NCBI GenBank assembly: GCA_025352145.1 | Contig: JANXTY010000012.1 | Location: 1 to 64,000 of the forward strand | Direction of reading: 5' to 3' | Source of the DNA: Oxalobacteraceae bacterium | GTDB taxonomy: Bacteria > Pseudomonadota > Gammaproteobacteria > Burkholderiales > Burkholderiaceae_D | DNA: 64,000 nt | In this document: positions 57,183-64,000 of the stretch, piece after piece | Layout: the number at the start of each line of letters is the position of its first letter | Numbering within the stretch: the stretch's first letter is position 1 | The notes under the pieces: generated by a model | The model's database searches: none | Seen by the model: the letters and a program-made list of their open reading frames with translations, nothing else | What the model was told of the DNA's origin: nothing | Program-made: the position numbers and the translations under genes

Positions 57183-58874
57183 ATGCCATTGCCCAAAATA
57201 CCCACCAAGCCAGCCGCACTCTTGTCCCCCAAAGACTATCCAAAAAAAGAGAAAGGCAACAATGTAAAGTCATTGACTGTAGCGACACAAATACCACGCT
57301 CAGAAAAAATTGCGCCGATATTTAAAAATCAACCAACGACTAAAACGGTACCTATGGCCAAGGGAAAACCGACCGCGCCAGTAGCGCCAAAAAAACCACA
57401 ACAGGCTACGCTCAAGTCTGTCGAAGCACCCTTAAAATCGAATACCAGCCGGGTCGCTGCCAAAATCGGCGTCAGTAAGCTGTTCGTACTGGATACTAAT
57501 GTGCTGATGCATGATCCATCGTCCTTATTCCGTTTCGAAGAGCACGACGTATACTTGCCGATGATGACATTGGAAGAATTAGATGATCATAAAAAAGGTA
57601 TGTCCGAAGTCGCCCGCAATGCTCGTCAGGTCTCCAGATCGCTCGATGCATTGGTCGGCAGCATCGATGATCATTCCATCGAGAATGGCATTCCCTTGTC
57701 CAAGCTGGGCAATAAAGACGCCAAAGGTCGGCTGTTTTTCCAGACTCGCCTGCAAAGCGCGGCTTTACCTGCCGGCCTGCCAGTAGGTAAAGCCGATAAC
57801 CAGATTCTCAGTGTCGTTCGCGCCCTTGAAATTGAGCAACCTGGACGCCCGATCGTCCTCGTGTCCAAAGACATTAACATGCGTATCAAAGCGCGTGCAC
57901 TGGGCTTGCCGGCAGAAGATTATTTTAACGATCATGTATTGGAAGATACCGACCTGCTTTACTCAGGCATCGTGCAATTGCCAGATGATTTCTGGAACAA
58001 GCACGGGAAAAATATGGAGTCATGGCAGGAAAATAAAAATGGCTCCAGCACGACTTTTTACCGGGTGACAGGTCCTGTCGTACCCTCGCTGATGGTCAAT
58101 CAATTCATCTTTTTGGAACCTAAAAATGGCGAAGCTTCCTTCTACGGCCAGGTTAAACAAATTAATGGCAAGACCGCAGTACTGCAAACATTGCGCGACT
58201 ATGCGCACGCAAAAAATAACGTCTGGGGCGTTACCGCACGCAACCGCGAACAAAATTTCGCCCTCAATCTGTTGATGGACCCTGAATGTGATTTCATTAC
58301 TCTCTTGGGTCAGGCGGGCACCGGGAAAACCTTGCTCGCACTTGCCGCTGGTCTGGCGCAAGTTCTAGAGACCAAACTCTACAATGAAATCATCGTCACG
58401 CGGGTAACCGTGCCCGTAGGCGAAGATATCGGCTTCTTGCCCGGTACCGAAGAAGAAAAAATGTCACCGTGGATGGGCGCGTTCGACGACAACTTAGAAG
58501 TGCTCAACAAGTCCGACTCCGACGGTGGAGAGTGGGGGCGTGCCGCAACACAAGACCTGATTCGCTCACGCATCAAAATCAAGTCCCTCAACTTCATGCG
58601 CGGCCGTACCTTCGTCAACAAATTCTTGATCATTGACGAAGCACAAAATTTGACACCGAAACAGGTCAAAACCCTAGTCACGCGCGCAGGTCCTGGAACC
58701 AAAATTCTTTGCCTCGGCAACATCGCGCAAATCGATACTCCCTATCTGACAGAAGGCTCCAGTGGGCTAACCTATGTAGTGGATCGATTCAAGGGTTGGA
58801 CCCACAGCGGACACATCACCTTGGCTCGCGGAGAACGTTCACGTCTTGCGGATCATGCTAGCGAGGTGTTATAA
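57183..58874 (+). CDS. PIN-PhoH family ATPase
   Basis: A 563-residue PhoH2-type protein. Residues 1-90 are low-complexity, Lys/Pro-rich. A PIN nuclease domain follows (KLFVLDTNVLMHDPSSLF, LEELDDHKKGMSEVARNAR), with acidic catalytic residues. The C-terminal ATPase has Walker A GQAGTGKTLLALAAGL and Walker B LIIDEAQNLTP. PIN-PhoH proteins can unwind and cleave RNA; the target here is unknown. GAGG lies 6 bases before the ATG. It follows bcp and converges on the DUF2007 gene. Confidence 0.92.
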   Translation: MPLPKIPTKPAALLSPKDYPKKEKGNNVKSLTVATQIPRSEKIAPIFKNQPTTKTVPMAKGKPTAPVAPKKPQQATLKSVEAPLKSNTSRVAAKIGVSKLFVLDTNVLMHDPSSLFRFEEHDVYLPMMTLEELDDHKKGMSEVARNARQVSRSLDALVGSIDDHSIENGIPLSKLGNKDAKGRLFFQTRLQSAALPAGLPVGKADNQILSVVRALEIEQPGRPIVLVSKDINMRIKARALGLPAEDYFNDHVLEDTDLLYSGIVQLPDDFWNKHGKNMESWQENKNGSSTTFYRVTGPVVPSLMVNQFIFLEPKNGEASFYGQVKQINGKTAVLQTLRDYAHAKNNVWGVTARNREQNFALNLLMDPECDFITLLGQAGTGKTLLALAAGLAQVLETKLYNEIIVTRVTVPVGEDIGFLPGTEEEKMSPWMGAFDDNLEVLNKSDSDGGEWGRAATQDLIRSRIKIKSLNFMRGRTFVNKFLIIDEAQNLTPKQVKTLVTRAGPGTKILCLGNIAQIDTPYLTEGSSGLTYVVDRFKGWTHSGHITLARGERSRLADHASEVL

Positions 58875-58924
58875 CCAGTAAATGAGGCAAAATTCCTTCC
58901 CTGCCTACGTCGTAAAAAGTAGAG

Positions 58925-58957
58925 AATATCCCTCGATTAATCTGAGGGATATTTATT
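58925..58957. terminator. Bidirectional terminator between phoH and DUF2007 gene
   Basis: AATATCCCTC (58925-58934) is the exact inverse complement of GAGGGATATT (58944-58953), a 10-bp stem with a 9-base loop and T/A-rich flanks on both sides. It lies between convergent genes and can serve both. Confidence 0.85.
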
Positions 58958-58962
58958 GATGC

Positions 58963-59418
58963 CTACACAGCACCTCCATCATCAAAGTCATCGCCAAGCG
59001 CAAAATCTCCACGTTTGAACGCAGCAATTACGTCCAATGCTTCCGTGAGGAATGCGTTGGGAACCCGAACCCGGGCACCGCCCAACGCCACGGAGAGTAA
59101 GGAATGGGCTTGCACCAAATTTGTATCGCTAGCCTCGGCGGGAACGCCTGCAGCATGCAGGCACGAACAAAGAAGATGGGCCTCAGTCGGGGTTAAATCG
59201 CGTGCCACAATGACCATGTCACTGCAGCACTCAGAAATATCCCCTCCCTGATTATTTTCCAAATCAGCCTCTGGTAACGATAACCCCCGCGCGTGGATTT
59301 CTGCTCTGGTCACTGATTGCGCCAGTGCTGTCAGCGCATAAGCGGTATAGCGTTCCAGCAATTCTTGGTCGGACATCAATTTAGCCTGTCGTGCCAGATA
59401 TTCATGGTCCTCGGTCAT
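58963..59418 (-). CDS. DUF2007 domain protein
   Basis: A protein of about 151 residues with a C-terminal DUF2007-type region (VIVARDLTPTEAHLLCSCLHAAGVPAEASD, VRVPNAFLTEALDVIAAF). The N-terminal half is helical with a possible Cys pair (ECCSD). The ATG at 59418 is preferred (MTEDHEYLAR), with AAAGAGA upstream; a TTG five codons earlier is also in frame. Function is unknown; the family is described as a putative signal transducer. Confidence 0.82.
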   Translation of the reverse strand: MTEDHEYLARQAKLMSDQELLERYTAYALTALAQSVTRAEIHARGLSLPEADLENNQGGDISECCSDMVIVARDLTPTEAHLLCSCLHAAGVPAEASDTNLVQAHSLLSVALGGARVRVPNAFLTEALDVIAAFKRGDFALGDDFDDGGAV

Positions 59419-59549
59419 CGGAGTCTCTTTCAAGAGAGGATTATGGGCTTTGCATACCTTCGGGAAGGGATAAGAAAAATTAAATCTTCATCCTATCTCA
59501 CGCGCCAAATAGCGACAAAAGATCATTCGCAATTTCATACATAAAAAAA

Positions 59550-60518
59550 TCATTTCAGCTCTACGACCAAATTTTTCGGTATTTCCCCCTTCAACGCACA
59601 TACCATGTTTTGTGCGGCTAACATCGCCATATCAAATCGCGTTTTGGTGGTTGCCGATCCGATATGGGGCAAAGTTAGAACATTGGGCATTTTCAATAAA
59701 GGATGCTCGGCATTTATAGGCTCCCGATCAAAAACATCGAGGCCGGCGGCACGAATTTTTCTGTTTTGCAGGGCATCAACCAAGGCATTTTCATCCACTG
59801 TTTCGCCGCGTGATGCGTTGATAAAAATAGCGGATGGCCGCATGAGCGAAAACTGTACGGGGCCGATCAAATGCCTTGTTTCGGTAGTCAGAGGGGTCAT
59901 CAAGACAATAAAATCAGCTGTTTTCAGTAAATCGTCCAAGGGAGAAAATCGTACTCCCAGTGCATTTTCCACATCCAATTTTCGGTTACGGTTGGAGTAC
60001 ATCACCTCCATTTGAAACCCCAATTTTGCCCGACGTGCAATCGCTTCACCGATTCTACCCATGCCGATAATACCCAGCGTTGCGTGATGCACATCGATGC
60101 CGAACAATTTTTCAGCGTCGGATTTCTGCCAGCTTCCTTGCTTGACGTAGTAATCAAGCTCAGCGATTCTACGTGCGCTACTGAGGATCAAACCAAAAAC
60201 AAGATCAGCGACAGTTTCATCTAATACTTCGGGCGTATTCGTTCCCATAATGCCATGAACTTTCATGGCAACAAGATCAAAATTGTTGTAACCAACGGTG
60301 ATATTGCTGGCCACTTTCAAAACAGGCGCATGCCGGATTAATTCTTCGTTGATCTGTATCCCGACACCTAATAATCCCTGCACGTCGGCCATTTGTTCAA
60401 GCAAAAATTGTCGTGGAATAGGTGTGGCCTCGCACCATTTTTTAATCTGGCAATGCAGGCCAATAAAAGCTTCAACCTCCGATGGAATGGGCTTCGAAAT
60501 AAATACAACAGGTTTCAT
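59550..60518 (-). CDS. 2-hydroxyacid dehydrogenase (GhrB-like)
   Basis: A 322-residue D-isomer-specific 2-hydroxyacid dehydrogenase. The NAD-binding motif is LGIIGMGRIGEAIARRA. The active-site Arg is in FINASRGETVDE, and the catalytic His with Glu are in LDVFDREP and PHIGSATTKTR. It probably reduces glyoxylate or hydroxypyruvate; substrate not certain. The ATG at 60518 starts MKPVVFISKPIPSEVEAF; an upstream in-frame start adds residues that look non-coding. It is divergent from fumC. Confidence 0.9.
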   Translation of the reverse strand: MKPVVFISKPIPSEVEAFIGLHCQIKKWCEATPIPRQFLLEQMADVQGLLGVGIQINEELIRHAPVLKVASNITVGYNNFDLVAMKVHGIMGTNTPEVLDETVADLVFGLILSSARRIAELDYYVKQGSWQKSDAEKLFGIDVHHATLGIIGMGRIGEAIARRAKLGFQMEVMYSNRNRKLDVENALGVRFSPLDDLLKTADFIVLMTPLTTETRHLIGPVQFSLMRPSAIFINASRGETVDENALVDALQNRKIRAAGLDVFDREPINAEHPLLKMPNVLTLPHIGSATTKTRFDMAMLAAQNMVCALKGEIPKNLVVELK

Positions 60519-60824
60519 GGTATGCGCTGAAATAAAGAAGTATGTCGGAATAGAATGTATTTTACGCTGCACTCATTGTTAACCCTCTTTTTTTACGCGA
60601 CTCATAGACACACCATAATCTACATGGCGAGCTACAATGTCCTGGGCGAATCACAGCTGCTGCAACCCGAATTTATGCAAAAATAGAGCCGATCCATGTA
60701 ATGCGCTATGGCCTTGTTCGACACCGCCATAGCTCGCTTTTACTCCTCCTCTTACCTTGCATCCCGCCAGACATGCCCAATGCCCCATTTATTTTTTGAA
60801 CCTTCCTTAGTGAAAGTCACCATC

Positions 60825-62210
60825 ATGCTCACCAGAACGGAACGAGATAGCTTCGGTACTATAGAGGTTTCCGACGAATGGCTGTGGGGAGCGCAAACAC
60901 AGAGATCATTGGAACACTTTCGTATTTCTTCCGAGCGCATGCCGCCAGAATTAATTCATGCACTTGCCCTTGTCAAACGCGCATGCGCGCGCGTAAATCT
61001 GGAATTATCCTTGCTCAACAAGGACAAGGCTGAAGCCATCATCGCGGCAGCCGATGAAGTTTTGATGCAGGCACATGAGACGGAATTTCCCCTGTCGATC
61101 TGGCAAACCGGTTCCGGTACCCAAACCAATATGAACATGAATGAGGTATTAGCCAATCGCGCATCGGAATTGCTGGGCGGAGAACGTGGCACAAGCCGCC
61201 TGATTCATCCAAACGATGATGTCAATCTCGGTCAATCGTCGAATGATATTTTTCCCAGCGCGATGCATGTGGCCGCCTGCATCGCAATTCAGGAGGTATT
61301 GCTCCCATCGATGAGAATACTCCGTGCAACATTGCACGAAAAATCAATCGCCTTCGCCGACATCATCAAAATCGGACGTACACATCTACAGGATGCGACG
61401 CCCATCACGCTGGGACAAGAATTATCCGGTTACGTAGCCCAACTCGATTATGCGCAATCGATTGTCGAAGCGGCTCTGCCCCCACTCTACGCATTGGCGG
61501 TGGGCGGTACTGCAGTGGGCACGGGATTAAACACACATTGCGAATTTGGCGACAAAGTAGCACTGGAACTGGCTAAACAGAGCGGCCTTCCCTTCAATAG
61601 TGCGGCCAACAAATTTTCTGCTTTGGCAGCGCACGATGCCTTGGTGGGCGCACACGGCGCATTGAAAACGCTGGCTGCAGCAATGATGAAAATTGCGAAT
61701 GACCTGCGCTGGCTTTCCTCTGGCCCCCGTTCCGGTTTGGGCGAAATCTGCCTCCCAGAAAATGAGCCCGGCAGTTCTATCATGCCAGGCAAGGTCAACC
61801 CAACCCAGTGCGAGGCAATGACGATGTTATGTTGCCAGGTATTTGGCAATGATGTTGCGATTAACTTCGGCGGCGCATCGGGTAATTTTGAGTTGAATGT
61901 ATTTAAACCGCTGATCGCGCATAATTTTTTACAAAGTGTGCGTCTATTGGGAAATGGCATCGCCAGCTTCGATACCTATTGTGCCCGTGGCATAGAACCG
62001 CAGCGCGAACGCATTCGCGATCTGTTGACGCGCTCACTCATGTTAGTCACCGCGCTCACTCCACATATTGGCTATGACCGCGCTGCTGAAATTGCAAAGT
62101 ATGCACATCGCGATGGCAGTACATTAAGACAAGCAGCTATCGCGCTCGGTTATGTTACAGAAGAAGATTTTGACCACTGGGTACAACCAAGCCAAATGAC
62201 GCACTGCTGA
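60825..62210 (+). CDS. fumC: Class II fumarase
   Basis: A 461-residue enzyme converting fumarate and malate in the TCA cycle. Motifs are [80 protein letters not shown] and the signature [17 protein letters not shown]. The start at 60825 gives the E. coli-like length; a longer frame begins at 60708 but adds residues unlike the family. Confidence 0.96.
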   Translation: MLTRTERDSFGTIEVSDEWLWGAQTQRSLEHFRISSERMPPELIHALALVKRACARVNLELSLLNKDKAEAIIAAADEVLMQAHETEFPLSIWQTGSGTQTNMNMNEVLANRASELLGGERGTSRLIHPNDDVNLGQSSNDIFPSAMHVAACIAIQEVLLPSMRILRATLHEKSIAFADIIKIGRTHLQDATPITLGQELSGYVAQLDYAQSIVEAALPPLYALAVGGTAVGTGLNTHCEFGDKVALELAKQSGLPFNSAANKFSALAAHDALVGAHGALKTLAAAMMKIANDLRWLSSGPRSGLGEICLPENEPGSSIMPGKVNPTQCEAMTMLCCQVFGNDVAINFGGASGNFELNVFKPLIAHNFLQSVRLLGNGIASFDTYCARGIEPQRERIRDLLTRSLMLVTALTPHIGYDRAAEIAKYAHRDGSTLRQAAIALGYVTEEDFDHWVQPSQMTHC

Positions 62211-62636
62211 TATTTTCATACGCCATGCTCGATGCAACCACCATAAAGGTGCAAATTTAGCCACCCTAAAATATGTCGATTCCAAGCAGCCTTAAATAGC
62301 CATTACATAAAATAAACAGATCAAGGACACGCTAAAAAACTGGCGGGAAAGAAAATGGCCGTCTATTCCTCCATTTTTTATCCCTCACAAATGTATTTTG
62401 CAAAAAAAATTATTATGCGGGTATTATCTATTTTGAAAATTTAGATTATGATTTTATGAAAAACACGCTGCACTTCGCAAACGTTGCGCCCCATCTAAAA
62501 ATGGCATTATCCAGAGCGATCACCTTATATTTGCGGAAAGTTACTCAGAAAATATCCTGCCCATAGCGTCGAAGTATTCATGGGAGGCAGGCAAGAACAA
62601 CCACTTTCTTCCGTTTCACTCAAACCCAAATAAAAA
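62211..62636. other. AT-rich spacer before the orphan binding protein
   Basis: About 425 AT-rich bases. A 36-codon frame from 62457 (MKNTLHFANVAPHLKMALSR...) has no family I know. The promoter of the following gene should lie here. Nothing else recognised. Confidence 0.4.
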
Positions 62637-63749
62637 ATGATGAATTCCAACATTCTTAGTTTGATCACTTTAGCCTTTTTTATCTGCCTGGCGAATTTCG
62701 CATTCGCCCAACAGGAGGACCCTACTTTATTTCTGAGCAGGGCGAATGCAAGAATTGCTAAAGTAGCGGCATTTCCTAGTGCGTGGGAGGGACCAAAAAC
62801 TGGACCCGCTATTTCTGCCACAAAGAAACTCATCGTACTCATTGGATCAGATCAAAAAAATGGCACGCTTTCAACCCTCTCAAATGGCATAAAAGAAGCC
62901 GCAGATGTGGCTGGATGGGATTTTTACCCTATTGACTGCTACGGGATAAAAAAACAACGCGTTGAGGCTTTTAGCCGTGCGATGGCACTAAAGCCGATCG
63001 CGATCATCCTGGCGGGAATCGATGCCAGTGATCAGCAAAAAGAAATTCAAACCGCAGCAGCGAAAAAAATTCCAGTCATCGGCTGGCATGCCTCTGCTAC
63101 GGCAGGTCCCACCGACGGATTATTTACGAATATCACCTCCGATCCAAAAGAAGCCGCCCAAATTGCCGCGTTATTTAGCATTATTGACGCTAATGGTAAG
63201 TTGGGCGTCGTCATTATGGGCGATCCTGCTAATCAGTATTCAATGGTCAAAACAAATGAAGTGGCAAATCTCATCAAGCAGTGCGCGGCATGTAACTTAC
63301 TCGGAATTGAAGAAGTCCCACTCAGTGTCACCCCCGAAAAAATGAAAGGGGTTTTAGAATCCCTGGTCAAACGACACGGCAAGAAATGGACACATGTCAT
63401 TGCTATCAACGATGCCTACCTCGATGTGATAGCAACCCCCAGTGTCGCTGTCGCTATCGTCGACCAAAAATTACACTTTGTTTCTGCGGGAGACGGCACT
63501 GCGGCTGCGTATCAACGCATCAAAAAATCAATGCAAATTGGGACGGTACCCGAACCTGTTGGATTGCAGGGATGGCAGTTGGTCGATGAAATTAATCGTG
63601 CCATAGCTGGGCAAAAGCCAAGCGGATATACGACGCCGGTCTATTTAGTGACCAAGCAAAATTTGTCATTTCACGGTGGTCAGGGCAACGCCTTTGAACC
63701 CAATAACGGCTACCGAGCGATGTATAAAAGAATCTGGCAAAAAAATTAG
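62637..63749 (+). CDS. Orphan periplasmic sugar-type binding protein
   Basis: A 370-residue protein with an N-terminal signal peptide (LITLAFFICLANFAFAQ, cleavage near residue 26). The mature part is of the periplasmic-binding-protein type 1 fold (IVLIGSDQKNGTLSTLSNGIKEAADVAGW, PIAIILAGIDASDQQKEI, KIPVIGWHAS). It resembles ribose-type binding proteins. No ABC permease or ATPase is next to it, so it may feed a distant transporter or a sensor. The ligand is not inferable. Confidence 0.85.
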   Translation: MMNSNILSLITLAFFICLANFAFAQQEDPTLFLSRANARIAKVAAFPSAWEGPKTGPAISATKKLIVLIGSDQKNGTLSTLSNGIKEAADVAGWDFYPIDCYGIKKQRVEAFSRAMALKPIAIILAGIDASDQQKEIQTAAAKKIPVIGWHASATAGPTDGLFTNITSDPKEAAQIAALFSIIDANGKLGVVIMGDPANQYSMVKTNEVANLIKQCAACNLLGIEEVPLSVTPEKMKGVLESLVKRHGKKWTHVIAINDAYLDVIATPSVAVAIVDQKLHFVSAGDGTAAAYQRIKKSMQIGTVPEPVGLQGWQLVDEINRAIAGQKPSGYTTPVYLVTKQNLSFHGGQGNAFEPNNGYRAMYKRIWQKN

Positions 63750-63763
63750 TCGACGGTAGTAAA

Positions 63764-63790
63764 AATTAATGGGGCACTCTCCCATTAATT
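63764..63790. promoter_or_regulatory. Perfect 10-bp inverted repeat before the His-rich gene
   Basis: AATTAATGGG (63764-63773) and CCCATTAATT (63781-63790) are exact inverse complements, separated by 7 bases. No T run follows, so it may be an operator rather than a terminator. It lies between the binding-protein gene and the His-rich gene, 20 bases before the latter's ATG. Confidence 0.5.
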
Positions 63791-63810
63791 CGCTGTGCTA
63801 AACTCCTTTT

Positions 63811-64000
63811 ATGAATCGCGTCCTCAAGACTTTCCTGCTCTGGTTTCTAGTATTCGCGCTACCTGTGCAAGGGTGTGTTGCTGCTACGATGAGTTTGTGC
63901 GGCTCGACTCATCGGCATGCTCTTATCGGTACTGCAGTTTCACACTCCCACAGCACTATGCGCTCTTCCTATCCAGCGCATCATCACGATTCTGGCGAGC
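63811..64000 (+). CDS. His-rich exported protein, N-terminal part
   Basis: The frame starts at ATG 63811 and leaves the window after 63 codons. A signal-like N-terminus (TFLLWFLVFALPVQGCVAAT) is followed by His-rich residues (THRHALIGTAVSHSHST, PAHHHDSGE), and two Cys are seen. In Burkholderiales, small proteins of this type often precede heavy-metal efflux (CzcCBA-like) genes. That would fit the His content, but the downstream genes are outside the window. Confidence 0.7.
   Translation, partial: MNRVLKTFLLWFLVFALPVQGCVAATMSLCGSTHRHALIGTAVSHSHSTMRSSYPAHHHDSGE

Noticed and set aside
60708-60824. Longer fumC start
   Set aside because: The extra 39 residues are not seen in fumarases, and 60825 matches the family start.
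63764-63790. Inverted repeat as terminator of the binding-protein gene
   Set aside because: No U tract follows on either strand, so an operator is as likely; it is kept as a regulatory repeat of uncertain role.

Overview
The window is a chromosomal segment of a betaproteobacterium, order Burkholderiales, most likely Oxalobacteraceae-like. This is inferred from gene order and protein character: the block thrS-infC-rpmI-rplT-pheS-pheT-ihfA-merR, an argH / LytTR two-component / radA-alr-lplT neighbourhood, cysE-rlmB-rnr, and a split arn operon. Base composition looks moderate, with AT-rich spacers. No phage, CRISPR array or rRNA was seen; one tRNA (Leu, CAG) was found.

Layout. Bases 1-845 are a decayed accessory edge. 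The end of an IS66-type element (5'-GTAAGCG on the minus strand at 140) cuts into a multisensor Ser/Thr-kinase gene and supplies its stop codon. Bases 1100-5240 hold a peroxidase island: an SrpA-like catalase-family gene faces a three-gene operon of two paralogous unknown proteins and a DyP-type peroxidase. Bases 5645-9544 carry a soluble hybrid histidine kinase (HisKA-HATPase-REC-REC-Hpt) and a REC-GGDEF(degenerate)-EAL protein. Bases 9683-17630 (minus) are the translation operon, with several RNA-level control signals: a Thr-rich leader ORF with a terminator before thrS, an ATA start codon for infC, a hairpin enclosing the rpmI Shine-Dalgarno, and a terminator-like hairpin between rplT and pheS. 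Bases 17870-25603 hold radA, alr, lplT, a LytTR regulator/kinase pair and argH. Bases 25834-35792 hold TRAP permease genes, yceH, cysE, rlmB, rnr, tRNA-Leu, a RIO-type kinase and a TakP-like TRAP binding protein that probably serves the distant permease.

Bases 35912-41588 contain tldE/pmbA, yjgA, mogA, a carboxylesterase, an adenine/adenosine deaminase and a response regulator. Bases 42221-47927 hold the stress module prkA-yeaH-spoVR, followed by a membrane-anchored protein with an HExxHxxGxxD zinc-protease motif. Bases 48673-56365 are an L-Ara4N lipid A modification operon (arnT, one EamA/SMR flippase subunit, arnB, arnC, arnA split into two genes, arnD). The right end has bcp, a PIN-PhoH ATPase, a DUF2007 protein, a 2-hydroxyacid dehydrogenase, fumC, an orphan sugar-type binding protein and the start of a His-rich exported protein.

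The most noteworthy items are the thrS leader (candidate threonine attenuator), the DyP/catalase island with its paralogous partners of unknown function, the metalloprotease-like gene behind prkA-yeaH-spoVR, and the IS66 interruption of the kinase.
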